NCBI RefSeq assembly: GCF_016836705.1
Contig: NZ_JAFCGY010000009.1
Location: forward strand, 1 to 64,000
Length of the DNA stretch: 64,000 nt
Reading direction: 5' to 3'
Source: Mesorhizobium caraganae
GTDB taxonomy: Bacteria; Pseudomonadota; Alphaproteobacteria; Rhizobiales; Rhizobiaceae
The notes beneath the pieces are model-generated. The model saw nothing but the letters and a program-made list of their open reading frames with translations. It had not been told where the DNA came from and did not search any database. The position numbers and the translations under genes are program-made. This document shows positions 55,414 through 64,000 of the stretch, one piece after another (positions within the stretch are counted from its first letter, which is position 1; every line of letters starts with the position of its first letter).

Positions 55414-55590
55414 GCGATTTCCGCGCTTTATTCCTGCCGTGGCTTCGGCTAAAAGCCCAGCCATGACCAGCTTTTCGCGCCTTTTCGCGATCGCGATACG
55501 AATTACAGGCCCGGTGTTCCGGGTGGCCTGAGCGCCGCTGGAGCCGCCGGGAGTTTCTGCGCGCCCCCTCGCGCTTTTTCCAGAACATCA

Positions 55591-55638
55591 ACGCATATCG
55601 CCCAAAAGTGGGTCCGGTTTTGGGAAAATGATATGCGT
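55591..55638. repeat. Palindromic repeat (ACGCATATC/GATATGCGT family)
   Basis: Nested perfect arms: ACGCATATC..GATATGCGT on the outside and CCCAAAA..TTTTGGG inside, around GTGGGTCCGG, with AAAAT between arms on the right. It is of the same general rhizobial intergenic type as the repeat at 7475-7537 (both keep an 'AAAAGTG..CCGGTTTT' core). It lies 48 bases before the ileS start. Confidence 0.65.
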
Positions 55639-55685
55639 CAACCGAAGACTTCACGCCCGAGCTTCGATGCCGCCGGGCAATGCAC

Positions 55686-58673
55686 ATGGCAGACCAAATG
55701 ACCGACACTGTTGAAACGATCGACTATTCCAAGACGCTTTATCTGCCGCAGACGGATTTCCCGATGCGCGCCGGCTTGCCGGAGAAAGAGCCGCTGCTGG
55801 TCAAGCGTTGGCAGGACATGGATCTTTATCGCAAGCTGCGCGAGAAGGCCGCCGGCCGCGAAAAATACGTTCTGCATGACGGCCCGCCCTACGCCAACGG
55901 CAACATTCATATCGGCCATGCGCTGAACAAGATCCTCAAGGACGTCATCACCCGCTCGTTCCAGATGCGTGGCTACGACGCCAACTATGTGCCGGGCTGG
56001 GACTGCCATGGCCTGCCGATCGAATGGAAGATCGAGGAGCAGTACCGCGCCAAGGGCAAGAACAAGGACGAGGTGCCGGTCAACGAATTCCGCAAGGAAT
56101 GCCGCGACTTCGCCGCGCACTGGATCTCGGTCCAGGGCGGCGAATTCCAGCGCCTCGGCGTCGTCGGCGACTTCAAGAATCCCTATACGACGATGGCTTT
56201 CCACGCGGAGTCGCGCATCGCCGGCGAGCTGTTGAAATTCGCCATGTCGGGCCAGCTCTATCGTGGCTCCAAGCCGGTGATGTGGAGCGTGGTCGAGCGC
56301 ACCGCTCTGGCCGAGGCCGAGGTCGAATACCAGGACTATGAGAGCGATACGATCTGGGTGAAATTCCCGGTCGCCAGCCTTGCTCGCCCGATCACCGGCG
56401 CCGAGGACGCGCAGGCTGCGGTGCTGTCGGAATCCTCGCTTGACCTGCTCGAGGCCCATGTCGTCATCTGGACAACGACGCCCTGGACGCTGCCCGGCAA
56501 CCGCGCCGTCAGCTATTCGCCGCGCGTCGCCTATGGCCTCTACACGGTGACGGCCGCCGAGAATGCCTTCGGCCCTCAGCCCGGCGAGAAGCTGATCTTC
56601 GCCGATGCGCTGGCCGAGGACGCGGCGGCAAAAGCCAAGGTCACGTTGACTCGGCTTCACAGCGTCTCAAGCGAACAGTTTGCAAGCCTTACGCTTTCGC
56701 ATCCTTTCAGGGGGCTGGGCGGCGGCTATGAATTCCCCGTGCCAATGATCGCCGGCGACCATGTCACCGACGACGCCGGCACGGGTTTCGTCCACACGGC
56801 GCCCAGCCACGGCCGAGAGGACTTCGACGCCTGGACGGATGCGGTGGCCGAGCTGCTCAAGCGCGGTATCGACACCGCGATCCCGTTTCCCGTCGACGAT
56901 GGCGGCTTCTTCACCAAGGACGCGCCGGGCTTCGGCCCGGACCGCGAGGGCGGCGCCGCGCGCGTCCTCGACGACAACGGCAAGAAGGGCAATGCCAACC
57001 AGGCGGTGATCGACGAGCTGATCAAGCGCAACGCGCTGTTCGCGCGAGGCCGGCTCAAGCACTCCTATCCGCATTCCTGGCGTTCTAAGAAGCCGATCAT
57101 CTTCCGCAACACGCCGCAATGGTTCGTCTATATGGACAAGGACCTCGGCGACGGCACGACGCTGCGCAGCCGGGCGCTGAAGGCCATCGACGACACGCGT
57201 TTCGTGCCTGCGGCCGGCCAGAACCGCATCCGCGCCATGATCGAGGAGCGTCCCGACTGGGTGCTGTCGCGCCAGCGCGCCTGGGGCGTGCCCATCGCCG
57301 TCTTTGCCGACGAGGACGGCAATGTGCTGAAGGACGAAGCGGTCAACCAGCGCATCATGGATGCTTTCGAACAGGAAGGCGCCGACGCCTGGTTTGCTGC
57401 CGGCGCCAAGGAGCGCTTCCTCGGTAATCACGATGCCTCCAAATGGAAGCAGGTGATGGACATCCTCGACGTCTGGTTCGATTCGGGCTCGACGCATGTC
57501 TTCACGTTGGAGGACCGTCCGGACCTGAAATGGCCGGCCGACGTCTATCTCGAAGGCTCCGACCAGCATCGCGGCTGGTTCCACTCCTCGCTGCTCGAAA
57601 GCTGCGGCACCAGGGGTAGGGCGCCCTACGACACCGTCGTCACCCATGGCTTCACCATGGATGAGGAGGGCCGCAAGATGTCGAAGTCGCTCGGCAACAC
57701 CATCGTGCCGCAGGACGTCATCAAGCAGTCCGGCGCCGATATCCTGCGGTTGTGGGTGGTGACGACAGACTATTGGGAAGACCAGCGGCTCGGCAAGAAC
57801 GTGCTGCAGACCAACATCGACGCCTACCGCAAGCTCCGCAACACCATCCGCTGGATGCTGGGCACGCTGGCCCATGACGATGGCGAGGAGGTGCCGCTGG
57901 AAAAGATGCCGGAACTGGAGCGGCTGATGCTGCACCGGCTGGCTGAGCTGGATGAGGTCGTGCGCTCGGGCTACGACGCGTTCGAGTTCAAGCGCATCAC
58001 CCGCACTTTGCTCGACTTCATGGTGGTCGAGCTCTCGGCCTTCTATTTCGACATCAGGAAGGACGCGCTCTATTGTGACGGGCCTTCCAGCGTGAAGCGC
58101 AAGGCCTCGGTGCAAGTGGTACGCCACCTCTTCGACTGCCTGGTGAAATGGCTGGCGCCGATGCTGCCTTTCACCATGGAAGAAGCCTGGCTCGACCGTC
58201 ATCCCGATGCCGTTTCGTTGCATCTCGACCAGTTCCCTGAGATTCCGGCCAACTGGAAGAACGAGGCGCTGGCGGAGAAATGGCGCAAGGTGCGGCAGGT
58301 TCGCCGTGTCGTCACCGGCGCCCTCGAGATCGCCAGGGCCCAGAAGGTCATCGGCTCATCGCTGGAAGCGGTACCGGTCGTGACTCTCGACGATGCCGCG
58401 CTTGAAGCTGCAATCGCCGATGTCGACATGGCCGAAATGGCGATCACCAGCGATCTCGTCATCGCCCATGGCAAGGCGCCGGAAGGCGCCTTTGCGCTCG
58501 ACGATGTCAAAGGTGTCGCCGTCGTGGTCGAAAAGGCCGAGGACCGCGGCCTGGTCAAATGCGCGCGCTCGTGGCGCTATACGGCCGATGTCGGGCAGGA
58601 TGCCGAATTCCCCGACGTTTCGGCCCGCGATGCCGCGGTGCTGCATGAGCTGCAGGCTCTGGGACGTTTGTGA
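55686..58673 (+). CDS. ileS: Isoleucyl-tRNA synthetase
   Basis: A 995-residue class Ia synthetase. Catalytic motifs are intact: HIGH in '[18 protein letters not shown]', and KMSKS in '[12 protein letters not shown]'; the editing domain block '[14 protein letters not shown]' and '[15 protein letters not shown]' and the anticodon-binding end are present. It charges tRNA-Ile and is essential. The C-terminal zinc ribbon is degenerate: only one cysteine remains in '[15 protein letters not shown]', with no second CxxC. The start at 55686 (MADQMTD) is uncertain within a few codons (55680, 55698 also possible). Confidence 0.97.
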   Translation: MADQMTDTVETIDYSKTLYLPQTDFPMRAGLPEKEPLLVKRWQDMDLYRKLREKAAGREKYVLHDGPPYANGNIHIGHALNKILKDVITRSFQMRGYDANYVPGWDCHGLPIEWKIEEQYRAKGKNKDEVPVNEFRKECRDFAAHWISVQGGEFQRLGVVGDFKNPYTTMAFHAESRIAGELLKFAMSGQLYRGSKPVMWSVVERTALAEAEVEYQDYESDTIWVKFPVASLARPITGAEDAQAAVLSESSLDLLEAHVVIWTTTPWTLPGNRAVSYSPRVAYGLYTVTAAENAFGPQPGEKLIFADALAEDAAAKAKVTLTRLHSVSSEQFASLTLSHPFRGLGGGYEFPVPMIAGDHVTDDAGTGFVHTAPSHGREDFDAWTDAVAELLKRGIDTAIPFPVDDGGFFTKDAPGFGPDREGGAARVLDDNGKKGNANQAVIDELIKRNALFARGRLKHSYPHSWRSKKPIIFRNTPQWFVYMDKDLGDGTTLRSRALKAIDDTRFVPAAGQNRIRAMIEERPDWVLSRQRAWGVPIAVFADEDGNVLKDEAVNQRIMDAFEQEGADAWFAAGAKERFLGNHDASKWKQVMDILDVWFDSGSTHVFTLEDRPDLKWPADVYLEGSDQHRGWFHSSLLESCGTRGRAPYDTVVTHGFTMDEEGRKMSKSLGNTIVPQDVIKQSGADILRLWVVTTDYWEDQRLGKNVLQTNIDAYRKLRNTIRWMLGTLAHDDGEEVPLEKMPELERLMLHRLAELDEVVRSGYDAFEFKRITRTLLDFMVVELSAFYFDIRKDALYCDGPSSVKRKASVQVVRHLFDCLVKWLAPMLPFTMEEAWLDRHPDAVSLHLDQFPEIPANWKNEALAEKWRKVRQVRRVVTGALEIARAQKVIGSSLEAVPVVTLDDAALEAAIADVDMAEMAITSDLVIAHGKAPEGAFALDDVKGVAVVVEKAEDRGLVKCARSWRYTADVGQDAEFPDVSARDAAVLHELQALGRL

Positions 58674-58871
58674 GTCCATAAGCCGGTGCACAAAAGCCAC
58701 GCCGCGAGCGAAAACCGCCCGCGCGTTGCCCTTAACGAGTGGTTGAGGTAAACACGCGAAACTCCGGAAGACAAATTGTCGCCGGATTTCCGTCGCAAGA
58801 GCGTGGACGATGGGGGACCGGACCTTTGGCCGGTGACGATCGAGAGGCTGTCTAGAGTGGGACTTTTTGGC

Positions 58872-59555
58872 ATGACCGACAGAACTTCCGTGCGCGTTGC
58901 GCTGCTGGCGCCGCTTGTCGCGTCCGGCCTCGCTCTGTCCGGCTGCATGAGTTCGCCCACCTACGGCACCGACAAGACGGCTGGCGAGCAGCTTGCGGGC
59001 GACCTTTCGGGTGCCTTTTCAATCTCGCCGAAGCGCAAGCAACAGATCGACTACAAGCCGCGCCCAGAGCTGGTGAAGCCCGCGCCGGGGCAAAAGGAAG
59101 CGCTGCCGGCGCCGCAGGAAAGCATCGAGACGGCGAGCACCGATTGGCCCGAATCGCCCGAGCAGCGCCGCGCCCGCCTGCGTGCCGACGCCACCGCCCA
59201 CCAGGATGATCCGTCCTATCAGTCACAGATCGTCGACGATGTGCAGACCGATCCGGCTGCGGTGAAGAAGGCGATGGCGGATTCGGCCTCGAGCCACCCG
59301 CCACGCTGGTCGCCGGCGGATTCGGACAAGGGCCGCGCCGCCGAAATCCAGCGCCGTACGGCAGAAGGCAAGCAGGGCGATCCCACCACGCGCAAATATC
59401 TGAGCGAGCCGCCTCTGGCCTACCGCGCCGCCGCCGACACCGCGCCGCAGGGCGAACTCGGCGAGGACGAATACAAGAAGGAACGCCGCCTCAAGAAAGA
59501 GGCAGCCGCCAAGAGCAAGAGCGGCGGGCTCTTCGACTGGCTGCCTTCCTGGTAG
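58872..59555 (+). CDS. Lipoprotein of unknown function
   Basis: A 227-residue protein with a lipoprotein signal ending in the lipobox LALSGC (cysteine at about residue 25). The mature part is polar and low in hydrophobics, rich in Pro, Lys, Asp and Ala, with no recognised domain, ending 'GGLFDWLPSW'. The start at 58872 (MTDRTSVRVALLAP) places the signal correctly; an upstream ATG at 58776 would add a non-signal stretch. Such a lipoprotein is commonly found next to ileS in Mesorhizobium-type genomes (from memory, not checked). Confidence 0.75.
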   Translation: MTDRTSVRVALLAPLVASGLALSGCMSSPTYGTDKTAGEQLAGDLSGAFSISPKRKQQIDYKPRPELVKPAPGQKEALPAPQESIETASTDWPESPEQRRARLRADATAHQDDPSYQSQIVDDVQTDPAAVKKAMADSASSHPPRWSPADSDKGRAAEIQRRTAEGKQGDPTTRKYLSEPPLAYRAAADTAPQGELGEDEYKKERRLKKEAAAKSKSGGLFDWLPSW

Positions 59556-59583
59556 GGACTCCGCCCGCCATCATTGGCCGGGC

Positions 59584-60036
59584 CTACGGTTCGCGCCTTT
59601 CCCGAAAGAATTCCTTGAGCAGCAAGGCCGCATCGGCTTCGGCCATGCCCGGATAGATATCGGGCGTATGGTGGCAGGTGGGTGAGGCGAAGAAGCGCAC
59701 GCCGTTGACCACCGCGCCGCCCTTCTCGTCGGCCGCGCCGAAATAGAGCCGGCGCAGCCTGGCGAAGGAAATGGCGCCGGCGCACATGGCGCAGGGCTCC
59801 AGCGTCACATAGAGGTCGTGCCCGGTCAGCCGCTCGCTGGAGAGCTTCTGGCAGGCCGCGCGGATCGCCAGCATTTCGGCATGCGCCGTCGGATCGGCAA
59901 GTTCACGGGTACGGTTGCCGGCGGATGCCACCACGGTGTCGCCGCTGACGATGACGGCGCCGACGGGAACTTCGCCGCGCAAGGCGGCGGCTTGCGCCTC
60001 TTTCAGCGCCAGCGCCATGAAATCCGGCCGCTTCAC
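59584..60036 (-). CDS. tadA: tRNA-specific adenosine deaminase
   Basis: A 150-residue cytidine-deaminase-fold enzyme. Zinc and catalytic residues are in place: H52-A-E54 and P81-C82-A-M-C85, preceded by 'EVPVGAVIVSGD'. It deaminates adenosine 34 to inosine in tRNA-Arg(ACG). The start is GTG 60036 (MKRPDFMALAL); the in-frame ATG at 60018 is a possible alternative. It converges with the lipoprotein gene. Confidence 0.93.
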   Translation of the reverse strand: MKRPDFMALALKEAQAAALRGEVPVGAVIVSGDTVVASAGNRTRELADPTAHAEMLAIRAACQKLSSERLTGHDLYVTLEPCAMCAGAISFARLRRLYFGAADEKGGAVVNGVRFFASPTCHHTPDIYPGMAEADAALLLKEFFRERREP

Positions 60037-60084
60037 GCGGTTTGCATCCTGATTATCTCCTCGCCACTTAGCTGTGATCCTGTT

Positions 60085-60155
60085 ATGGAGCGCGTCAACC
60101 CGAACATCGGAACAGATTTTCGGAAATGATCATGCGCCACATCAAAGTGCTATAG
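60085..60155. repeat. Partial repeat related to the ATGATCATGCG family
   Basis: Between tadA and the RluB-like gene, the stretch around 60112-60135 (GATTTTCGGAAATGATCATG) followed by CGCCACATCAAAGTGCTATAGCG resembles the downstream half of common rhizobial intergenic repeats; the upstream half (GAACATCGGAACA) is diverged. Only weak symmetry remains. Confidence 0.35.
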
Positions 60156-60216
60156 CGTTCGTTGCGCGCCCCAAAGGATGCGCCACGCTGTAGCAGCGCA
60201 AACGGACAAAGGCCAC

Positions 60217-62214
60217 ATGGACGACAACGACAAGAAATCCCCGCGCCACAAAGGCCCGGGCAAAAGCGGTCCGAGAGCCGCGGGGCCGCGCCGTGATGGC
60301 GCCGTCAGCAAAGGCGGCAAGCCTTCCTTCGGGGCCAAGAAACCCTATGCGCCACGCGGTGCCCGGCCGGCAGCGGCCGATGGCGAGCGGCCGAAGCGCG
60401 ACTTCAAGAGCAGCGACCGGCCGTTCAAGGGTCCGCGCCCGGAAGGCAAGTCGTTCGAAAAGCGCGAAGGTCCGCGCAAGCCTTATGCGCCGCGCGGCGA
60501 CCGGCCGATGGCGGCCGATGGCGAGCGGCCGAAGCGCGACTTCAAGAGCGGCGACCGGCCGTTTAGCAAAGGGCCTCGTACCGAGGGCAAGCCCTATGAG
60601 AAGCGCGAAGGTCCGCGCAAGCCCTACGCACCGCGCGGTGATCGGCCTGCGGCCGCCGAAGGCGAAAACCGTTTCGACCGGCCAAAGCGTGATTTCGGCG
60701 ATCGTCCGCAGCGCGACGCCGGAGATGGGCCCAAGCGTGACTTCGCGGATCGCCCCAAGCGCGATTTCGGTGGTGACCGGCCGCAAGGCGCATCCGGCAG
60801 CGGCTTCAAGCCGCGCCCGCGCGCCGTGGAGACGGAAGAAGCCGGCGAGCGCATCGCCAAGCGGCTCGCCCGCGCCGGCCTTGCCTCGCGGCGCGATGCC
60901 GAGGATCTGATCGCGGCCGGCCGTGTCAAGGTCAACAACCGGGCTTTGACCTCGCCGGCCTTCAACGTCATGCCCGGCGACATCATCCATCTCGACGGCA
61001 TGGAAATTCCGCCGATCGAGCGCACAAGGCTGTTCCTGTTCCACAAGCCGGCCGGAGTCGTCACCACCAACCGCGACCCCGAGGGCCGCAAGACCGTGTT
61101 CGACGTGCTGCCCGCCGAATTGCCGCGGCTGATGACCATCGGTCGGCTCGACATCAACACCGAAGGCCTGCTGCTGCTCACCAACGACGGCGGTCTGTCG
61201 CGCGTGCTCGAACTGCCTGCCACCGGCTGGCTGCGCCGTTACCGCGTGCGCGTTCATGGCAAGGTCGAGGAAAGCGTGCTTGCAGGCCTGCGTGAAGGCA
61301 TTGCCGTCGATGGCGTCTTCTACGGCGCCATCGAGGCGACGCTCGACCGTGAGCAAGGCACCAACGCCTGGCTGACGATCGGCCTGCGCGAAGGCAAGAA
61401 TCGGGAAGTGAAGAACATCCTCGGTTCGCTCGGCCTCGACGTGACGCGGCTGATCCGCATCTCCTACGGGCCGTTCCAGCTCGACGACCTCGCCGAAGGC
61501 CATGTGCTGGAGATCAAGGGCCGCGTCTTGCGCGACCAGCTCGGCGAACGCCTGATCGAGGATTCCGGCGCCAATTTCGACGCCGAGATCACCAAGCCGT
61601 TCTCCAACCAGCCGGTGCGGCGTGAGCGCGAAGTGGAGCCCGAACGGCCGAAATTCACCCGCGAGGGCGACCGCCGGCCGATCGGCGAGGGCGGTCTGAT
61701 CAAGAACCGCAAGCGCCGCGAGGGCAGCCGCGACGAGGCGCTGGGCAAGCTGTCGACCAGCCCTGAAAGGGGTGCAAGGCCGGAAAAGAGCTTTGGCGAA
61801 CGCGGCCCGAGGCCCGAGCGTAGCGAGTTTCGCGACAAGCCACGTGGCGATTTCGGCGACAAGCCGCGCAGTGGCTTCGGCGATAAACCCCGTGGCGCCT
61901 TTGGTGACAAACCGCGTGGCGGCAAAAAACCTGAGCGCGAGCAGCGGCCGATCGAGCCGCCGGGCCAGCGCAAGGCCAATGTCTGGATGGCGCCGGGCGC
62001 GCGCCCGATCGGCAAGGGCAGGGCGGAAGCCGATGCCGCCAAGGCGGCCGGCGCCAAGGCGCGCAAGGCCTCGTTCAAGCCGGCCTATGGCAAGCCGGCC
62101 TATGGCAAGCCGGGTGGCGCCAAGCCGTTCGGCAAGCCGCGCGGCGAGCGTCCGGATGGCGGTCGCGGCGGTGAGCGGCCGCGCAATGGTCCCAAGGGTC
62201 CCCGGACCAGATGA
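60217..62214 (+). CDS. RluB/RsuA-family pseudouridine synthase with long basic tails
   Basis: A 665-residue protein. The enzyme core is only about residues 215-460: an S4 domain ('RIAKRLARAGLASRRDAEDLI') and a pseudouridine synthase domain with the catalytic Asp in 'MTIGRLDINTEGLLLLTNDG'. Both flanks are long, disordered and arginine/lysine/proline-rich, with imperfect repeats of 'KPYAPRGDRPxAADGERPKR' upstream and 'DKPRGDFGDKPR' downstream. It should modify 23S or 16S rRNA. The start at 60217 (MDDNDKKSPR) is chosen because the leader before it is not tail-like. rsmD follows after 13 bases. Confidence 0.9.
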   Translation: MDDNDKKSPRHKGPGKSGPRAAGPRRDGAVSKGGKPSFGAKKPYAPRGARPAAADGERPKRDFKSSDRPFKGPRPEGKSFEKREGPRKPYAPRGDRPMAADGERPKRDFKSGDRPFSKGPRTEGKPYEKREGPRKPYAPRGDRPAAAEGENRFDRPKRDFGDRPQRDAGDGPKRDFADRPKRDFGGDRPQGASGSGFKPRPRAVETEEAGERIAKRLARAGLASRRDAEDLIAAGRVKVNNRALTSPAFNVMPGDIIHLDGMEIPPIERTRLFLFHKPAGVVTTNRDPEGRKTVFDVLPAELPRLMTIGRLDINTEGLLLLTNDGGLSRVLELPATGWLRRYRVRVHGKVEESVLAGLREGIAVDGVFYGAIEATLDREQGTNAWLTIGLREGKNREVKNILGSLGLDVTRLIRISYGPFQLDDLAEGHVLEIKGRVLRDQLGERLIEDSGANFDAEITKPFSNQPVRREREVEPERPKFTREGDRRPIGEGGLIKNRKRREGSRDEALGKLSTSPERGARPEKSFGERGPRPERSEFRDKPRGDFGDKPRSGFGDKPRGAFGDKPRGGKKPEREQRPIEPPGQRKANVWMAPGARPIGKGRAEADAAKAAGAKARKASFKPAYGKPAYGKPGGAKPFGKPRGERPDGGRGGERPRNGPKGPRTR

Positions 62215-62227
62215 GACCCGGACTTAA

Positions 62228-62782
62228 ATGAGAATCGTCGGCGGCCAGTTTCGCGGGCGTCCGCTGGCGACGCCGCGCGACCATGCCATCCGCCCGACCA
62301 CCGACCGCGCCCGCGAGGCTGTCTTCAACGTGCTGGCGCACCGCTTCGCCGACAAGCTCGAGGGCGCGCGTGTGCTCGATCTGTTCGCCGGCACCGGCGC
62401 GCTCGGCCTCGAAGCGCTGTCGCGCGGCGCCTCCTATGGCGTCTTCATCGAGGAATCGGCGGAAGGGCGCGGCCTGATTCGCACCAATGTCGAAGCCTTT
62501 GGCCTCACCGGCCGCACCAAGATCTTTCGCCGCGACGCGACTGCCTTGGGCGAGGCCGGCACGGTTGCCGCCTTTGGCCTGATCTTCGCCGATCCGCCCT
62601 ATGGCAAAGGTCTCGGCGAACGCGCGTTGCGTTCGGCCAAGGCAGGCGGCTGGCTGCTGCCCGGCGCGCTTTGCGTGGTCGAGGAAGCCGCCTCGGCGCC
62701 CTTCGAGGTTGGGCCTGAATTCTCGGTGGTCGATGAGCGCAACTACGGCGAGACGGTGATCCGGTTCATCGAGGCTGGGTAA
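62228..62782 (+). CDS. rsmD: 16S rRNA (guanine-N2)-methyltransferase RsmD
   Basis: A 184-residue methyltransferase of the RsmD/YhhF family. It begins MRIVGGQFRGRPLATP, has SAM motif 'VLDLFAGTGALGLEALSRG' and the catalytic 'IFADPPYGKG'. It methylates G966 of 16S rRNA (E. coli numbering). It is 13 bases downstream of the RluB-like gene, so two rRNA-modification genes are coexpressed. Confidence 0.93.
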   Translation: MRIVGGQFRGRPLATPRDHAIRPTTDRAREAVFNVLAHRFADKLEGARVLDLFAGTGALGLEALSRGASYGVFIEESAEGRGLIRTNVEAFGLTGRTKIFRRDATALGEAGTVAAFGLIFADPPYGKGLGERALRSAKAGGWLLPGALCVVEEAASAPFEVGPEFSVVDERNYGETVIRFIEAG

Positions 62783-62792
62783 TTAGGCTCCC

Positions 62793-63023
62793 CCTTCTCC
62801 CTTTGTGGGGTGAGCAGCCGGTTCGCGAAGCGAATTCAGCGTGCCAGTGGCACGATGAAAGGCCGGCGAACGCCGGGACGCTGCGAAGCAGCGGGGACCC
62901 GGCAGGGTGGATCGGCCACCACCCGGCCCTTCGCATGGCTCAGGGCGTTCGAGGCTCGAAAAGCCAAGCAATTGGCTTTTCGTCCGCTACGCGGACCGCG
63001 TCTCACCCCACAAGGGGAGAAGG
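62793..63023. repeat. MITE-like element with 22-base terminal inverted repeats
   Basis: Left end CCTTCTCCCTTTGTGGGG (plus TGAG, 62793-62814) and right end CTCACCCCACAAGGGGAG (plus AAGG, 63002-63023) are inverted copies with 21 of 22 matches. The 231-base element has no ORF of its own and contains inner palindromes, including CGAAAAGCCAA..TTGGCTTTTCG (62956-62981) and CCGGCG..CGCCGG. It occupies the whole gap between rsmD and the M16 gene. It is a non-autonomous mobile repeat or a mosaic element of a second type. Confidence 0.75.
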
Positions 63024-63114
63024 AAGAAACAGCGCCTTCAAAATGACGCACAATTCACTTTGCCTCGGTGGCTAACCTTGCCTATCGTCGCGCGATAACA
63101 AACCGGAGCCATTG

Positions 63115-64000
63115 ATGACACCTCATACTGAATGGCTGCGGAGAGCGTTGCTCGCCACCGCGCTGACCGTGGCCGGCCCGGCACTTGCCGCAGATGACGG
63201 CAAGGTGGCGAACTTCCTGCTCGACAACGGCATGGAAGTGGTGGTCATCCCCGACCATCGTGCCCCGATCGTCACCCATATGGTGTGGTACAAGATCGGC
63301 AGCGCCGACGAACCGCCAGGCAAATCCGGCATCGCGCATTTCTTCGAACACCTGATGTTCAAGGCCACGACCAACCATGCCGCGGGCGAGTTCGACCGCG
63401 CCATTTCGGATATAGGTGGCTCCAACAACGCCTTCACTTCCTATGACTACACCGCCTTTCACGAGACGGTGACGCCCTCGGCGCTCGAACAGATGATGAG
63501 CTTCGAGGCCGACCGGATGCGCAACCTCATCTTGACCGACGAGGTCATCAAGACCGAGCGCGACGTGATCCTGGAAGAGCGCCGCTCGCGCATCGACAGC
63601 AACCCCGAGGCCGTGCTCGACGAGGAGGTCGACGCGACACTCTGGCAGAACCAGCCCTACCGCATTCCGGTGATCGGCTGGATGCAGGAGATGGAGCAGC
63701 TGAACCGCACCGATGCGGTTGCCTTCTATGACAAGTATTACCGCCCCAACAATGCCGTGCTGATCGTTGCCGGCGATGTCGAGCCGGACGCGGTGAAGGC
63801 GCTGGCCGAAAAGACCTATGGCAAGGTCTCGCGCGGCCCGGACCTGCCGCCGCGCATCCGCCCGGTCGAGCCCGAGCAGAACACCAGGCGCACGGTGACG
63901 CTCACCGATGCGCGCGTTTCGGTGCCGAGCTTTTCGACGCAGTGGGTGGTTCCGTCCTACCACACGGCAAAGCCCGGCGAGGCCGAGGCGCTCGACCTGC
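63115..64000 (+). CDS. M16-family zinc metallopeptidase, partial
   Basis: The frame is open from ATG 63115 to the window edge (295 codons), so the gene is cut at its 3' end. It has a signal peptide ([17 protein letters not shown]) for the periplasm, then the M16 domain with the inverted zinc motif HFFEH in '[18 protein letters not shown]', the downstream Glu in '[11 protein letters not shown]', and '[18 protein letters not shown]'. M16A peptidases degrade peptides; many bacterial examples are in pairs. A GGAG ribosome site lies eight bases upstream. Confidence 0.92.
   Translation, partial: MTPHTEWLRRALLATALTVAGPALAADDGKVANFLLDNGMEVVVIPDHRAPIVTHMVWYKIGSADEPPGKSGIAHFFEHLMFKATTNHAAGEFDRAISDIGGSNNAFTSYDYTAFHETVTPSALEQMMSFEADRMRNLILTDEVIKTERDVILEERRSRIDSNPEAVLDEEVDATLWQNQPYRIPVIGWMQEMEQLNRTDAVAFYDKYYRPNNAVLIVAGDVEPDAVKALAEKTYGKVSRGPDLPPRIRPVEPEQNTRRTVTLTDARVSVPSFSTQWVVPSYHTAKPGEAEALDL

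Noticed and set aside
56667..58223. Open frame of 518 codons antisense to ileS
   Set aside because: Shadow of a conserved synthetase gene with no protein-like features of its own.

Overview
This window is a GC-rich stretch of alphaproteobacterial chromosome, most likely from a rhizobial species (Mesorhizobium or a close relative). I infer this from the gene content (DUF1127, TadG-like VWA proteins, an S4/RluB enzyme with long basic tails, TIGR01459 HAD hydrolase beside ribF), from CIRCE-controlled groESL, and from several families of palindromic intergenic repeats of the type known in Rhizobiales. No rRNA, tRNA, CRISPR array or phage module is visible. The left edge cuts an IS5-like transposase gene and the right edge cuts an M16 peptidase gene.

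Layout. 1-8.2 kb: IS end, then small regulator/enzyme pairs (cupin and LysR, SDR, NIPSNAP with TetR, secreted protein, Tat-exported phosphoesterase, CsbD, a frameshifted glutathione S-transferase, YCII, TetR). 8.2-12.9 kb: SDR plus methyltransferase operon, cold-shock protein with a long leader, a cassette of three small unknown proteins followed by a cysteine-cluster protein whose end lies in a mosaic repeat, and a LysE exporter. 12.9-15.5 kb: OsmC/SnoaL pair, and an MDR oxidoreductase divergent from a TetR. 15.6-17.8 kb: groES-groEL with CIRCE and an odd duplicated groEL 3' end. 17.8-26.7 kb: methyltransferase divergent from an ATP-grasp protein, TetR divergent from an MFS pump, MarR-GNAT fusion, orphan Imm11-like gene, AraC divergent from a winged-helix/TPR protein, small secreted and membrane proteins. 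26.7-36 kb: an adaptor/FAD-monooxygenase/RND pump operon, a TauE/SafE permease with DUF1127 divergent from a MocR regulator, and a deletion remnant of flavoenzyme sequence. 36.2-39.8 kb: MarR-EmrA-EmrB-type operon. 40-45 kb: two GGDEF/EAL proteins, the second frameshifted. 45-51.7 kb: CAP lipoprotein, DUF2189 protein, LysE exporter, two tandem TadG-like VWA proteins. 52-64 kb: housekeeping block (HAD hydrolase, ribF, HdeD-like, MipA-like, ileS, lipoprotein, tadA, rluB-like, rsmD) ending in a MITE-like repeat and an M16 protease.

The main theme is small detoxification or export modules, each with its own divergent regulator. For five regulators (TetR at 3493, 7542, 14887, 19598; MocR at 34427) an inverted-repeat operator can be read directly in the shared intergenic DNA. 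The second theme is genome wear: two single-base frameshifts, one out-of-frame deletion remnant, an IS inserted in a repeat, and four repeat families. I do not see a clearly new defence or biosynthetic system. The least explained parts are the three-small-protein cassette (10.8-11.6 kb), the methyltransferase/ATP-grasp pair (17.9-19.6 kb), the monooxygenase inside an RND operon (26.8-32.7 kb), and the tandem TadG-like pair.
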